Of a stretch of 64,000 bases of DNA, positions 45,199 through 55,293 are shown piece after piece (the first letter of the stretch is position 1; each line of letters opens with the position of its first letter). The position numbers and the translations under genes are program-made. Location: NCBI GenBank assembly GCA_027492675.1, contig JAPUEI010000075.1, positions 107,260-171,259 on the forward strand, given 5' to 3'. This DNA is from Propionibacteriaceae bacterium. GTDB lineage: Bacteria > Actinomycetota > Actinomycetes > Propionibacteriales > Propionibacteriaceae. Below the pieces are notes generated by a model, which saw nothing but the letters and a program-made list of their open reading frames with translations, did no database searches and had not been told where the DNA came from.

Positions 45199-45269
45199 AG
45201 GTGGAGACGGGATTTGAACCCGTGTACACGGATTTGCAGTCCGTTGCCTCGCCTCTCGGCCACTCCACC
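45199..45269 (-). tRNA. tRNA-Cys (anticodon GCA)
   Basis: Acceptor GGTGGAG/CTCCACC with discriminator T, as is normal for tRNA-Cys; anticodon loop CTGCAAA; T-loop TTCAAAT. CCA is not encoded. It is 1 nt from tRNA-Val and probably co-transcribed. Confidence 0.93.
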
Positions 45270-45312
45270 GGCAAGAGCCGGCCTCGCAAGTCGATCTTTG
45301 AGACCTTCTCCG

Positions 45313-45385
45313 AGCGGACGACGGGATTCGAACCCGCGACCCTCACCTTGGCAAGGTGATGCTCTACCAACTGAGCCACGTCCGC
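45313..45385 (-). tRNA. tRNA-Gly (anticodon GCC)
   Basis: Acceptor GCGGACG/CGTCCGC, D-arm GCTCAGTTGGTAGAGC, anticodon loop TTGCCAA, T-loop TTCGAAT. It is the first of three tandem minus-strand tRNAs (Gly-Cys-Val). Confidence 0.94.
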
Positions 45386-45457
45386 ATGCCCCCCTCGCGG
45401 GGTGCCTGGGAGACATTACAGGGTCTCCCGAACCAGGTACAAACTCGGCCCGGCGAG

Positions 45458-45931
45458 TCACCGATTCTGCAGTGGCAAGCGCATGGCCGGCATGGGGTGG
45501 ACCGTGAACCCGGCCGCCGCGTACATCGCCTGACCCATGCCCGTCGCGAACAGCTCGGCGGTCTCGGACCGCGCCCCGTCGCGCGCCCAGTCCATGACGG
45601 CCTCGAAGGCCAGGCGCCCGTACCCGCGGCCACGGTGTTCAGCGAACGTCGACACGTTGGACACCACGGCGATCCGCCCGCTGACGTTGCCGGGGGACGG
45701 CAGGTGCGTACGGACGTGCCCCACGGCCCCGGCCACGACTTCTCCGTCGACCTCGACCACTCGTAGCGCGACCTCCGGGGTGTCGAGGTGGGAGGAGAAC
45801 CAGTCACGGGCAGCGAGTACCCATGCGGGGTCGTCCGTATCCTCGGTTCCCATCGCCTCGAACATCGATGCGCGCAGCGCCGCCAGTGCGTCGACGTCAG
45901 CCGCAGTGGCCGCTCGTACCTCGATCGTCAT
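45458..45931 (-). CDS. GNAT-family N-acetyltransferase
   Basis: A 157-residue acetyl-CoA-dependent transferase. IEVRAATAADVDALAALR begins the fold. Motif A is SNVSTFAEHRGRGYGRLAFE, with the R-G-x-G-x-G/R pyrophosphate loop. The C-terminal GMGQAMYAAAGFTVHPMP is the usual last strand and helix. The substrate is unknown. It lies between the tRNA-Gly promoter side and the divergent tRNA-Val(CAC). Confidence 0.88.
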   Translation of the reverse strand: MTIEVRAATAADVDALAALRASMFEAMGTEDTDDPAWVLAARDWFSSHLDTPEVALRVVEVDGEVVAGAVGHVRTHLPSPGNVSGRIAVVSNVSTFAEHRGRGYGRLAFEAVMDWARDGARSETAELFATGMGQAMYAAAGFTVHPMPAMRLPLQNR

Positions 45932-46016
45932 CTGCCTAGTGTGCCCGGCGCCACGCCTCGTCGGTGGAGCCCGGATGCGACCAGCCGTCGGCTTCGGCTA
46001 TGGTTGTCCACCGCAG

Positions 46017-46091
46017 GGGCGTATGGCGCAGTGGTAGCGCGCTTCGTTCACACCGAAGAGGTCACTGGTTCGAACCCAGTTACGCCCACCA
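46017..46091 (+). tRNA. tRNA-Val (anticodon CAC)
   Basis: Acceptor GGGCGTA/TACGCCC, D-arm GCGCAGTGGTAGCGC, anticodon loop TTCACAC between CTTCG and CGAAG, T-arm ACTGG-TTCGAAC-CCAGT, encoded CCA. Its 3' half resembles the tRNA-Val(GAC) att core, but no insertion is seen here. Confidence 0.93.
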
Positions 46092-46286
46092 GCATCACAC
46101 CGAGCAGAGGATCCCCGATCCGGCTCGCCCACCTCTGATAGTTCGCCAGGCAGCGCTGCCAAGGTGCTTGGAGTGATCTCCCGCAAGCTACGAGGTGGAC
46201 ACCCGCCTCACAGACGCGCCTCGGTCTTCCGCAGTCGGGACGGTGTTCAACCCCGTGGCTCAGCCGTACCCCTTGAGACCGGCGGC

Positions 46287-48227
46287 TCAGTAGGTCACGA
46301 CGCGCTGCTGCTCGGCTGAGGTCAGCCCAGAGACAGCGTCCGAGCGGACTGTTGCGGGCACGATGACGCGCGATGTCGGCTGTGCCTGGAGGATGCGGCG
46401 AGTGTCTGTCGCGATGTTGACGACGATGCTGCCCTCCGAGCCCGTGTCCGGGAGCATCTGCCGCAGGGCGGAGGTGTGCTCGGCGGAGTTCCACCCGAAG
46501 CTGCACGTGATGATCCACGAGTTCGCGCGTACGAGGTCGTCGTGGGTGGCGCCGGGCACCAGGAGGTAGTACTCGCCGGGTCTGTCGGCGACGACCGCAC
46601 AGGCTTGTCGCACCGCGGTTGCCATGAACTGCCGTTCGTCAGGCACATCCGAGGCGGTCGTGGCCCGCAGCTTTCCGCCGAACGAGGCGGGCAGGGGCCC
46701 GACGGCAACAGGACCGCCGTCGCACACCACGAGCACCGTGGTGAGAGCGAGGACAGCGGCGCCGACGACGATGCGTGGCCGGGGGCGCCTGAGGACCTGC
46801 TCGAGCACCTGCGTACAGGCAACGACGGCAATGGAACCGCCGACGAGCATGGTCGCGCAGAGAACCTTGAGGCCGTAGTAGCGAGGCCCACCCACTCGGA
46901 CGAGTTCGTAGCCAAGCATGGTCGCCGCCATGGCGGCGGCCACGGCTGCGGGGATCCACAGGTAGGCGGCGCGCAGAGCGGCCGGAGAGCGGCGGGCGTA
47001 CAGGGCGGAGCCGAGCGGGACCATGACCGCCACCAGGGGGAACACGACAGGCCAACCCGGAGCGCTGGTGGTGATGGCCCCGTCGATGAGCAGAAAGTGG
47101 TCAAGCGTCTCGAGCAGACTGATCTCTTGCCCCGGCGACCCTTGCCCGACCGTGTTCGCCAGATGGAACAGGGTGGGCTGCGCAGCCAGGGCGGCCAGCA
47201 GCATGACGACCACGATCATCGCCCGCAGCGCCAATCGGCGAAGGCAGCCCTTCTCGTACCGACGTCGCGCCAACCACACGGCCACCGGTACGGGGACGAG
47301 GAGCGTGAGAAGCAGCGGCCAGGTGCCGAGGATCCCCACGCCGGCGCAGCCGAGGAGGAAGAAGCGCCAGGCGTCCTCGTCGCGCGTCCAGCGCACGGCG
47401 AGGAGAACGCCGGCCCCGACACAGGCTGCCGCCTCGAGAAAGTTGCCGAATCCGAGGTACGGCACCTGAGCAGCGTCCTCGAACTGGAGGTACACGGTGA
47501 TGAGCGCCGCCAGCGCAGGCAGAAGAAGTACCGGACTGCGCGCGAAGACGGGCGAGTCGAGGACGTACGCCGCGAGGAGCACCAGGGAGGCGCCCATGAC
47601 GACCAGCGCGGCGTAGGCGTAGGCGACGAGCTCGGAGTCCAGGCCGTTCGGGTGACCGGAGCCCAACTCCATGAGTGACGCCACGAGCGCGTGGAACCCG
47701 CGGGGATACCCGGGGAACATCGTCTCTCCTGCCGGTTGGGGCGAGCGGAGCTGTTCGACCATGCCGAAGTGGCCGGCGCTGTCCCAGCCCATGAGCATCC
47801 GGTCGAGGACGTGGGTGGCGTCACCACGCCAGGGCCAGAACCACCATGTGGTGACGGAAGCGAACCCCAGGAGCGCCACCGGGGGGAGTCCGACGCGTCC
47901 CACCACCAGTCGCGCTCCCGGCCAGTGCGCGGCGCGCCACGCAAGGACGGCGACTCCTGCGACGGTCCATGCCACGGCCTGTCTGGGTGGGAACGAGCTT
48001 GGCCACGCGAGCACATATGCGAACTGGGATGCGGCCATCCAGATCAGGAGTACGGCAGCGATGCGACCCGTCATGGTGCGGCCGACAGGGGCCATGGTGA
48101 CGACCACGAGGGCACCCGCGACCACGGCCGCGACGGGAGCCGCGACGCAGAGGATCATCAAAGCCAGCGCGATCAAGGACAGAACGACGAGCGTTCTCCT
48201 CGCGGGGTGAGCCCGGCCGATACCCAT
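46287..48227 (-). CDS. Large multi-pass membrane protein, GT-C-like
   Basis: A 646-residue protein with about 13 hydrophobic segments. The first large loop has [20 protein letters not shown] and [12 protein letters not shown], resembling the acidic loop of GT-C enzymes acting on polyprenyl sugars. The last ~120 residues are a soluble extracytoplasmic domain that ends [14 protein letters not shown]. The ATG at 48227 is 165 nt from the divergent thrS start. I cannot name a substrate. Confidence 0.75.
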   Translation of the reverse strand: MGIGRAHPARRTLVVLSLIALALMILCVAAPVAAVVAGALVVVTMAPVGRTMTGRIAAVLLIWMAASQFAYVLAWPSSFPPRQAVAWTVAGVAVLAWRAAHWPGARLVVGRVGLPPVALLGFASVTTWWFWPWRGDATHVLDRMLMGWDSAGHFGMVEQLRSPQPAGETMFPGYPRGFHALVASLMELGSGHPNGLDSELVAYAYAALVVMGASLVLLAAYVLDSPVFARSPVLLLPALAALITVYLQFEDAAQVPYLGFGNFLEAAACVGAGVLLAVRWTRDEDAWRFFLLGCAGVGILGTWPLLLTLLVPVPVAVWLARRRYEKGCLRRLALRAMIVVVMLLAALAAQPTLFHLANTVGQGSPGQEISLLETLDHFLLIDGAITTSAPGWPVVFPLVAVMVPLGSALYARRSPAALRAAYLWIPAAVAAAMAATMLGYELVRVGGPRYYGLKVLCATMLVGGSIAVVACTQVLEQVLRRPRPRIVVGAAVLALTTVLVVCDGGPVAVGPLPASFGGKLRATTASDVPDERQFMATAVRQACAVVADRPGEYYLLVPGATHDDLVRANSWIITCSFGWNSAEHTSALRQMLPDTGSEGSIVVNIATDTRRILQAQPTSRVIVPATVRSDAVSGLTSAEQQRVVTY

Positions 48228-48393
48228 GTCACGGCAGCGTATCTCCCGCGTTCGGACGGATTCGGAAAGCCGCGCTCAGCCCCGCTGGATACACCCGCGA
48301 CCTCCCGGGCCGGGATGTAGCAGAATGGCCGATGGCGCTCGTGCGCCCGGTCGCCGCCCAGGTACGGCGGGACCGCTACCGAGAGGACCCACT

Positions 48394-50361
48394 GTGCCCA
48401 GCATCACCATCGTCCGACCGCAGGCCACCGAGACGATGGAGCTGCAGGGTACGACTACGGGGCTCGACATCTTCGGCGAGGACCAGTCCGTCGTGGCCAT
48501 GAAGGTCGACGGTGTGACCCGCGACCTCGCGGCTCAGATCCCCGAGGGGTCGACCGTGGAGCCGGTGCTCGCGACGTCCGACGAGGGCCTCGCCATTCTG
48601 CGGCACTCCTCGGCCCACATCGCCGCCCAGGCCGTACAGCTTCTTCGCGCCGACGCCAAGCTGGGCATCGGCCCGCCCATCACCGACGGCTTCTACTACG
48701 ACTTCGATGTCGAGGTGCCGTTCACCCCCGAGGACCTCAAGGCGCTCGAGAAGTCCATGCAGCGCATCATCAAGGAGCGTCAGCGCTTCGTGCGCCGCGT
48801 CGTGACCGATGACGAGGCCCGGGCCGAGCTCGCCCACGAGCCGTACAAGCTTGAACTCATCGGGCTCAAGGGCGGGTCCAACGCCGACGACGGCTCGTCC
48901 GTCGAGGTAGGGGCCGGCGAGCTGACCATCTACGACAACGTCCGCCGCACCGGCGACGTCGCCTGGAAGGATCTCTGCCGCGGCCCGCACGTACCCCACA
49001 CCGGCTACATCAAGGCGTTCTCGCTGACCCGCTCCAGCGCCGCGTACTGGCGTGGTGACCAGAAGAACCAGCAGCTGCAGCGGCTGTACGGGACGGCGTG
49101 GGCCTCGCGTGAGGACCTCGAGGCGTACGAGTTCCGGCTGGCCGAGGCAGTACGACGTGATCACCGTCGCCTCGGCGTCGAGCTCGACCTGTTCAGCTTC
49201 CCCGAGATGATCGGGCCCGGCCTGCCGATCTTCCACCCCAAGGGCGGCGTCATCAAGCGCGAGATGGAGAACTACGTCCGCCAGGCGCACATCGACAACG
49301 GCTTCCAGTACGTCGGCACCCCGCACATCGCCAAGGAGGACCTGTTCTTCACCTCCGGGCACCTTCCGTACTACGCCGACGGCATGTTCCCGCCCATGGA
49401 CGACGACGGGCAGAACTACTACCTCAAGGCCATGAACTGCCCGATGCACAACCTGATCTTCGCCTCGCGCGGACGGTCGTACCGGGAGCTGCCTTTGCGG
49501 CTGTTCGAGTTCGGCACCGTCTACCGCAACGAGAAGTCGGGCGTGCTGCAGGGCCTCACCCGCGTCCGGAGCATCACCCAGGACGACTCCCACTCGTACG
49601 TGATGGCGTCCCAGGCGGCCGACGAAGTCCGGCACCTGCTGAAGTTCGTGCTGAAGCTGCTCGGCGACTTCGGCCTGAACGACTACTACCTCGAGCTGTC
49701 GACCAAGGATGAGTCCAAGCCGGACAAGTTCATCGGCACCGATGAGCAGTGGGAGACCGCGACGGCCGTGCTCGAGCAGGTCGGCAAGGAGTCCGGGCTG
49801 GAGTTCGTGCCTGACCCCGGTGGTGCGGCGTTCTACGGCCCGAAGATCTCGGTGCAGATCCGCGACGCCATCGGCCGTACCTGGCAGATGTCGACCATCC
49901 AGTACGACTTCAACCAGCCCTCCCGGTTCGGGCTCACCTACACCGCGCCCGACGGCAGCCATGCCGAGCCGGTGATGATCCATTCGGCGAAGTTCGGCTC
50001 GATCGAGCGCTTCCTCGGCATCCTGGTCGAGCACTACGCGGGTGCGTTCCCGGCGTGGCTGGCCCCGGTCCAGGTCGTGGGGATCCCGGTCGCCGTCGAC
50101 CACGTGCCGTACCTCGAGGACGTGGCCGCGCAGCTCACGGCCCGCGGCATCCGTGTCGAGGTCGATGGCTCGGACGAGCGGATGCAGAAGAAGATCCGTA
50201 CGGCGCAGACCCAGAAGGTGCCGTTCATGCTGATCGCGGGGCACGACGACATGGAGGCGGGCGCGGTGAGCTTCCGTTACCGCGACGGGTCGCAGAAGAA
50301 CGGCGTCCCGGTGGCCGACGCCATCGAGGAGATCGTCACCGCGGTCCGCGAGCGACAGTGA
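48394..50361 (+). CDS. thrS: Threonine-tRNA ligase
   Basis: A 655-residue class II synthetase. Residues ~1-60 are the TGS domain. The editing domain has [13 protein letters not shown] (HxxxH) and [11 protein letters not shown]. The catalytic core has [11 protein letters not shown] (zinc Cys) and motif 2 [13 protein letters not shown], followed by motif 3 and the anticodon-binding domain. I chose GTG 48394 after AGAGGA (48382-48387); the upstream frame has no family similarity. No T-box leader is seen. It is first in the thrS-HIT-pgsA-acyltransferase-pimA operon. Confidence 0.96.
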   Translation: MPSITIVRPQATETMELQGTTTGLDIFGEDQSVVAMKVDGVTRDLAAQIPEGSTVEPVLATSDEGLAILRHSSAHIAAQAVQLLRADAKLGIGPPITDGFYYDFDVEVPFTPEDLKALEKSMQRIIKERQRFVRRVVTDDEARAELAHEPYKLELIGLKGGSNADDGSSVEVGAGELTIYDNVRRTGDVAWKDLCRGPHVPHTGYIKAFSLTRSSAAYWRGDQKNQQLQRLYGTAWASREDLEAYEFRLAEAVRRDHRRLGVELDLFSFPEMIGPGLPIFHPKGGVIKREMENYVRQAHIDNGFQYVGTPHIAKEDLFFTSGHLPYYADGMFPPMDDDGQNYYLKAMNCPMHNLIFASRGRSYRELPLRLFEFGTVYRNEKSGVLQGLTRVRSITQDDSHSYVMASQAADEVRHLLKFVLKLLGDFGLNDYYLELSTKDESKPDKFIGTDEQWETATAVLEQVGKESGLEFVPDPGGAAFYGPKISVQIRDAIGRTWQMSTIQYDFNQPSRFGLTYTAPDGSHAEPVMIHSAKFGSIERFLGILVEHYAGAFPAWLAPVQVVGIPVAVDHVPYLEDVAAQLTARGIRVEVDGSDERMQKKIRTAQTQKVPFMLIAGHDDMEAGAVSFRYRDGSQKNGVPVADAIEEIVTAVRERQ

Positions 50362-50885
50362 CCGACGACACACTGGTGCGGCCAGGGGAGCCCGACGGGT
50401 TCGAGCGCCTCTGGACCGCCCACCGGATGGCGTACATCAATCAGAACGCCGTCGGCGGCGATCGCGGCTGCCCGTTCTGTGAGATCCCGGCCTCCGACGA
50501 CGAGACGGGCCTGATCGTGCACCGCGGCGTCGAGTGCTACGTGGTGATGAACCTCTACCCGTACAACCCGGGGCACGTCCTGGTGTGTCCGTACCGACAC
50601 GTCGCCGACTACACCGACCTGACGACGACTGAGACCGCTGAGGTTGCGGCGCTGACCCAGAGGGCGATGACGGTCATCCGGAGCGTCAGCGCGCCCGCCG
50701 GCTTCAACCTGGGCATGAACCAGGGCCAGGTCGCCGGTGCGGGGATCGCGGAGCACCTGCACCAGCACGTCGTACCCCGTTGGCTCGGTGACGCGAACTT
50801 CCTGCCGATCATCGGTCGTACGAAGGCGGTGCCGCAGCTCCTTGCGGACACCCGAGCCCTGCTCGCCGAAGCCTGGCAGGCGTAG
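50358..50885 (+). CDS. HIT-family Ap4A phosphorylase-like protein (Rv2613c-like)
   Basis: A 175-residue HIT protein. GCPFCEIP near residue 35 is a zinc-site half, [15 protein letters not shown] is the core strand, and the triad is [14 protein letters not shown]. The M. tuberculosis counterpart Rv2613c is an Ap4A phosphorylase, so breakdown of diadenosine tetraphosphate, a by-product of tRNA ligases such as ThrS, is a fair inference. GTG 50358 overlaps the thrS stop as GTGA. Confidence 0.92.
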   Translation: MTDDTLVRPGEPDGFERLWTAHRMAYINQNAVGGDRGCPFCEIPASDDETGLIVHRGVECYVVMNLYPYNPGHVLVCPYRHVADYTDLTTTETAEVAALTQRAMTVIRSVSAPAGFNLGMNQGQVAGAGIAEHLHQHVVPRWLGDANFLPIIGRTKAVPQLLADTRALLAEAWQA

Positions 50886-51487
50886 TGCTCGAGCGGTTCC
50901 GGCACCTGTGGGCCGCGGTGATGACCCCGCCGGCCCGGCTGTTGTGGCGCCTGCACGTGCCGCCGGACGTCGTCACCTGGATCGGCACGATCCTCGTCGT
51001 GGTCGCCTCTCTCGCGACCATCCCGCGGGGGTACCTGTGGCAGGGCGGGCTCCTGGTCATGGTGCTCGTGCTCTCGGACGGCCTGGACGGACAGCTGGCC
51101 CGAATGTCCGGCGCGACCAGCACGTACGGCGCCTTCCTCGACTCGTCGCTGGACCGGGTCGCCGACGGCGCGGTGTTCGGCGCGATGATCCTCTACTTCG
51201 CCGGGCCGGGGCACTCGCAGCTCTGGGCAGGCGTGGCCCTGTGGGCGCTGGTCGCCGGTCAGGTGACGTCGTACGTCAAGGCGCGCGGCCAGTCGCTCGG
51301 CTTGGACGCTGATGGGGGAGTGGCCGGACGGGCCGATCGCATCCTCGTGGCGTTCGTCGGCCTGGTTCTCGCGGGGATCGGCGTGCCGTACGCGTTGCAG
51401 CTGGCTGTGCTGGTGCTGGCGCTCCTCGGCACCTGGACGGTGGGCCACCGGATGGTGCGCGCCTGGCGCTCGCGGGTGGTCGCGTGA
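50885..51487 (+). CDS. pgsA: Phosphatidylinositol phosphate synthase (CDP-alcohol phosphatidyltransferase)
   Basis: A 200-residue membrane enzyme that joins CDP-diacylglycerol and inositol 1-phosphate, the base lipid for PIMs. The signature DGLDGQLARMSGATSTYGAF continues to LDSSLDR, giving D-x2-DG-x2-AR-x8-G-x3-D-x3-D. Six membrane segments are expected. It starts by a TAGTG overlap with the HIT stop, and ends by a GTGA overlap. Its place next to pimA supports the inositol branch rather than glycerol phosphate. Confidence 0.9.
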   Translation: MLERFRHLWAAVMTPPARLLWRLHVPPDVVTWIGTILVVVASLATIPRGYLWQGGLLVMVLVLSDGLDGQLARMSGATSTYGAFLDSSLDRVADGAVFGAMILYFAGPGHSQLWAGVALWALVAGQVTSYVKARGQSLGLDADGGVAGRADRILVAFVGLVLAGIGVPYALQLAVLVLALLGTWTVGHRMVRAWRSRVVA

Positions 51488-52404
51488 CGACCCCCGACGT
51501 CCGACGACAGCCCACGCGGCGCGACGTGCTCGTGCGGGAGATCCACAAGGCAGGCTGGGCCTCCGGGCCGTACCTCCTGCGGTCGCGTGCTGTACGAGAG
51601 GGGCTCGGCGCCGCCGCGGCCGCCTGGGGCAGCCGCTTCGTCGAGCCTCACCGCGAGCAGTGGCGCGAGAACGTACGGCTGGCCACCGGTCGTACACCTT
51701 CCGACGCGGACGTCGACGCCGCCGTACGGTCGTGGATGCGCACCTTCACCGAGTCGTTCGTCATGCCGTCGTGGTCGCCCGAGCGGGCCGTCTCCAGCGT
51801 CACCACCGACCCGGAGGGGGAGCGGGCGCTGCGCGAGGCCATGGCCACCCGCGGCGCTGTGCTGGCGCTGCCGCACCTCGGCTCGTGGGATCACGCCGGG
51901 GCCTGGGCCTGCGCGACCGGCATGCCGGTCTCGACGGTCGCCGAGCAGCTCGGTGAGCAGGAGTTCGCCGCGTTCAAGCGGTTCCGGGAGAAGCTAGGGA
52001 TGCGGGTCTACTCTCACCGCGATCCAACAGTGCTGGACCAGCTGAGTCGCGACGTGCGCGATGGCTACCTGGTGTGCCTGGTGGCGGACAGGGTCTTCGA
52101 CAACAAGGGTGTGCCGGTCGTGTGGCCCGACGGTGATGCCGGGCGACCCGCTCTGGCTCCCGTGGGCCCGGCGCTGCTCGCTCGACGTACGGGCGCGCAC
52201 CTCGCCGGCGTCTCCGCCCGCTACACCCGAGACGGGATCCACCTGGCGTTCTCGGATCCCGTCGCGCACCGTACGGGCGTGGAAGGGCTCAAGGCCATGG
52301 CCCAGGACCTCGTGACCTTCTTCGCGGCCGAGGTCGCGCTCAACCCCGTCGACTGGCACGTCTTCGTGCCGTTCTTCCCCCCTCCTGACGAGGTGCGGCC
52401 GTGA
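51484..52404 (+). CDS. Phosphatidylinositol mannoside acyltransferase (PatA/Rv2611c-like)
   Basis: A 306-residue acyltransferase of the LpxL/HtrB fold. It should transfer a fatty acyl chain onto the 6-position of mannose in PIM1/PIM2 at the inner membrane face. The catalytic H-x4-D motif reads LPHLGSWDHAGA near residues 130-140. The end (WHVFVPFFPPPDE) is typical. It is linked to both neighbours by GTGA overlaps. The mycobacterial counterpart is essential for growth, from memory. Confidence 0.9.
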   Translation: MTTPDVRRQPTRRDVLVREIHKAGWASGPYLLRSRAVREGLGAAAAAWGSRFVEPHREQWRENVRLATGRTPSDADVDAAVRSWMRTFTESFVMPSWSPERAVSSVTTDPEGERALREAMATRGAVLALPHLGSWDHAGAWACATGMPVSTVAEQLGEQEFAAFKRFREKLGMRVYSHRDPTVLDQLSRDVRDGYLVCLVADRVFDNKGVPVVWPDGDAGRPALAPVGPALLARRTGAHLAGVSARYTRDGIHLAFSDPVAHRTGVEGLKAMAQDLVTFFAAEVALNPVDWHVFVPFFPPPDEVRP

Positions 52405-53522
52405 GGGTGGGGTTGGTCTGTCCGTACGACCTCCGCTCCCACGGCGGCGTACAGGCACACGTTCTCGGCCTCGCCCGATGGCTGACAGCAGCCGGGCATG
52501 AGACGTACGTGCTGGCGCCGGGCACCATCGACGAGACCCGCTGGTCGGAGGTCGGCCTGCGCCCGGAGCAGGTGTCGAGCACCGGCGGCTCTGTCGCCGT
52601 CCCGTACAACGGTTCGGTGGCGCGAGTAGCGTGCGGTCCGGTCTCGTCGCTGAGAGTCAAGCGATGGCTGGCCGATCACGACCTCGACGTCCTCCACGTG
52701 CACGAGCCGATCACTCCGAGCGCTGCCGCGCTCGCAGTGCGGGCGGCGCAGATCCCGGTCGTGGCCACCTTCCACACGGCAACCCCCGGTTCCCGCGCGC
52801 TCGCCGCCGCTCGGCACCTGCTGGCGGACACGATCGCGCGCATCGATGAGCCCATCGCCGTCTCACGGGTCGCGGCGCGCGTCGTGGAGAAGCACCTTGG
52901 GCTGCGTCCCCGCATCGTGGGGAACGGCATCAGGCTCGACGACTTCACACCACTGCCGTCGGTCGGTCCGTGGCGTGGCGGGCAACGCCCTCGCATCACG
53001 TTCGTCGGTCGCCTGCGCGAACCGCGAAAGGGCCTGGGCATTCTTCTCGCGGCCGTACCGGAGATCCTCTGTCGCCGCCCCGACGTGGAGATCTGCATCG
53101 CCGGCGCCGGGTCACCCGTAGCCGCTCCACCGCAGGTCCGGTACCTGGGCGACGTCTCGGACTCGGAGCGCAACCATCTGCTGGGTGCCTCGGACGTGTT
53201 CGTGGCGCCTCACACGGGTCGCGAGAGCTTCGGCATCGTGTTGCTCGAGGCTCTGGCCTCGGGGGCGAGTGTGGTGGCGTCCAACCTGCCTGCGTTCGTG
53301 GACCTGCTCCAGGACGACAACGGGACGGTCGGCCACATCGTCGACGCCGGATCGCCTGCGCTGCTCGCCGATGCGGTCGTGGATGCCTTGGCGCATCCGA
53401 TGTCGGTCGCTCGCGGCCGGTCGCTCGCCGCCCGCTTCGACTGGGACGAGATCGGCCCGCAGGTGCTCGACGCGTACGCCGACGCCACCGCTCCACGGGC
53501 TGCTGGTCGTCCGATCGCGTAA
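52401..53522 (+). CDS. pimA: Phosphatidylinositol alpha-mannosyltransferase
   Basis: A 373-residue GT4 enzyme that adds the first mannose from GDP-mannose to phosphatidylinositol. Motifs: SHGGVQAHVLGLARWL near the N-terminus, VLHVHEPITPSAAAL, VGRLREPRKGLG, and the EX7E nucleotide-binding GRESFGIVLLEALASGASVV. GTG 52401 overlaps the acyltransferase stop. It closes the PIM block; a 48-nt gap leads to pgsA2. Confidence 0.93.
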   Translation: MRVGLVCPYDLRSHGGVQAHVLGLARWLTAAGHETYVLAPGTIDETRWSEVGLRPEQVSSTGGSVAVPYNGSVARVACGPVSSLRVKRWLADHDLDVLHVHEPITPSAAALAVRAAQIPVVATFHTATPGSRALAAARHLLADTIARIDEPIAVSRVAARVVEKHLGLRPRIVGNGIRLDDFTPLPSVGPWRGGQRPRITFVGRLREPRKGLGILLAAVPEILCRRPDVEICIAGAGSPVAAPPQVRYLGDVSDSERNHLLGASDVFVAPHTGRESFGIVLLEALASGASVVASNLPAFVDLLQDDNGTVGHIVDAGSPALLADAVVDALAHPMSVARGRSLAARFDWDEIGPQVLDAYADATAPRAAGRPIA

Positions 53523-53570
53523 CGGCCTGTCTTCGGGAGCCACCGTAGGACCCCCCAGTACGCTGGCCGC

Positions 53571-54158
53571 GTGCCAGGGCTGCCGTACGACACCGACCGG
53601 GTGTTCACGCTGCCCAATGTGCTGACGTTCGTACGACTGCTCGGCGTACCCCTGTTCCTGTGGCTGATCCTCGTCCCGCACGCAGACGGCTGGGCATTCG
53701 TGGTGCTCGCCATCGGGGGCGCGACCGACTTCCTCGACGGCTACCTGGCCCGCAGCTGGCACCAGATCTCGCGCATCGGCCAGATGCTCGACCCGGTCGC
53801 CGACCGTACGTACATCGCCGCGACGCTCCTCGGGCTCGCGCTGCGCGACATCATCCCGTGGTGGCTGGTCGGCATCCTGGTGGCGCGTGACGTCTGCATG
53901 GCCCTGCTGATCCCGTTGCTGAGGACGCGTGGCTACACGAGTCTGCCGGTCCACTTCCTCGGCAAGATGGCCACCTTCTTCCTGCTGTACGCGTTCCCCG
54001 CGATCCTCCTAGGAGCCGGATCCTCGACGCTGGACTCGGTCTTCCGGGTGGCCGGCTGGGCGTTCGCGATCTGGGGTACGGCGCTGTATTGGTGGGCCGG
54101 ACTGCTGTACGCGCGTCAGGCCATCTCGCTGGTGAGCAGCCCGCGGGTGACGTCGTGA
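53571..54158 (+). CDS. CDP-alcohol phosphatidyltransferase (PgsA2-like)
   Basis: A 195-residue membrane enzyme with the signature ATDFLDGYLARSWHQISRIG running into QMLDPVADR. It corresponds by position to Rv1822 (pgsA2) and could make phosphatidylglycerol phosphate or cardiolipin; the alcohol substrate is not readable from sequence. It starts a second block, since the next genes are DUF881 and gcvH as in M. tuberculosis. GTG 53571 was used. Confidence 0.88.
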   Translation: MPGLPYDTDRVFTLPNVLTFVRLLGVPLFLWLILVPHADGWAFVVLAIGGATDFLDGYLARSWHQISRIGQMLDPVADRTYIAATLLGLALRDIIPWWLVGILVARDVCMALLIPLLRTRGYTSLPVHFLGKMATFFLLYAFPAILLGAGSSTLDSVFRVAGWAFAIWGTALYWWAGLLYARQAISLVSSPRVTS

Positions 54159-54964
54159 AGCGCCGTGCGGTTCGCGGCGACAGCTCACGGCCCGTCGACT
54201 GGAGCATGGACCTGCTCAAGCAGATCCGCGAGTCCGCGGTGGACCCTGACTACGCCGCGGGTGGGCGCCACGTGACACACGGACGATGGCGGTTGCCGCT
54301 GGCCGCGGTCGCGCTCGTCGTCGGGGTGGTTGTGGCCCTGCAGGGCTGGTACACCTACAAAGCCGGTCCGGACCTCAGCGCCGAACGCGAGCAGCTGATC
54401 AACCGCATCGAGTCGGTCGACAAGAGCAACGACGATCTCCGGGCTCAGCAGCTCGCGCTCGAGCAGCAGATCGCCGGCCTGCAGAAGAACCAGGCGGACA
54501 CCACCACGAAGTCCCAGCTCGACAGCCAAGGCGCTGTCGCGGGCGGGTCAGCCGTGACCGGACCCGGCGTGGTCATCGTCGTCGACGACTCCCAGGGGGC
54601 CAACGCGGCGCGGGTCACCGATGAGGACCTGCGCCAGCTCACGAACGGGCTGTGGCAGGCGGGCGCGGAGGCCATCGCCATCAATGGACATCGACTGTCC
54701 AGCAGGACCGCGATCCGAAGCGCCGGATCCGCGATCACGGTCGACTACCGGTCGTTGATCCGGCCGTACAAGATCGAGGCGATCGGTGACCCTCAGACGT
54801 TGCCCGCGAAGTTCGCCGACACGGCGGGGGGATCCTGGTGGGCCGACGCCAAGGCCAACTACGGTCTTGCCTATGACGTCTCGACGGCATCGTCACTGAA
54901 CCTCCCCGCTGACCCGGGACTTTCGGTCTCGGCAGCGAAGAAACCCTCAGGAGGCCCGACGTGA
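54155..54964 (+). CDS. DUF881 family membrane protein
   Basis: A 269-residue protein with one transmembrane helix (LPLAAVALVVGVVVALQGWY) after a 50-residue cytoplasmic tail, then a coiled coil and a DUF881 domain (VTGPGVVIVVDDSQGANAAR, INGHRLSSRTAIRSAG). DUF881 proteins occur beside sbp and often near division genes, but the function is not known. GTG 54155 overlaps the pgsA2 stop. It pairs with a second DUF881 gene across sbp. Confidence 0.88.
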   Translation: MKRRAVRGDSSRPVDWSMDLLKQIRESAVDPDYAAGGRHVTHGRWRLPLAAVALVVGVVVALQGWYTYKAGPDLSAEREQLINRIESVDKSNDDLRAQQLALEQQIAGLQKNQADTTTKSQLDSQGAVAGGSAVTGPGVVIVVDDSQGANAARVTDEDLRQLTNGLWQAGAEAIAINGHRLSSRTAIRSAGSAITVDYRSLIRPYKIEAIGDPQTLPAKFADTAGGSWWADAKANYGLAYDVSTASSLNLPADPGLSVSAAKKPSGGPT

Positions 54965-55293
54965 TCGCGATCCTCGCCCTGCTCATCGGCATCGCACTCG
55001 GCATCTGGCTCGAGCCGGCGTTGCCGACCGGCCTCGCCACGTACTTGCCGATCATGATCGTCGCCGCACTGGACGCCCTGTTCGGTGCGCTCCGCGCATG
55101 GTTCGACGGCAACTTCTCCGATCGTGTCTTCGCCATCTCGTTCTTCTCCAACGTGCTCATCGCTGCGCTGATCGTCTTCATCGGCGACCAGATCGGAGTG
55201 GGAAGCCAACTGTCGACCGCCGTCGTCGTCGTGCTCGGAATCCGCATCTTCACCAATGCGGCCGCCATCCGGAGGGCGATCTTCCATGCCTGA
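54961..55293 (+). CDS. sbp: Small basic membrane protein (DUF1290)
   Basis: A 110-residue protein with three hydrophobic helices (MIAILALLIGIALGIWLEP at the start) and LDALFGALRAWFDGNFSDRV in the loop. This is the actinobacterial/Firmicute Sbp family, whose gene often lies near cell-division genes. The start overlaps the previous gene by 4 nt, and its end overlaps the next by 8 nt. Confidence 0.9.
   Translation: MIAILALLIGIALGIWLEPALPTGLATYLPIMIVAALDALFGALRAWFDGNFSDRVFAISFFSNVLIAALIVFIGDQIGVGSQLSTAVVVVLGIRIFTNAAAIRRAIFHA

Noticed and set aside
46017..46091. tRNA-Val(CAC) as a third att copy of the element
   Set aside because: Its similarity is that expected between two tRNA-Val genes. It has a full, pairing sequence, the opposite orientation, and no arm-type repeats nearby.
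48228..48393. T-box leader of thrS
   Set aside because: No specifier loop, T-box sequence or antiterminator pairing was seen in the 166 nt upstream of the start.
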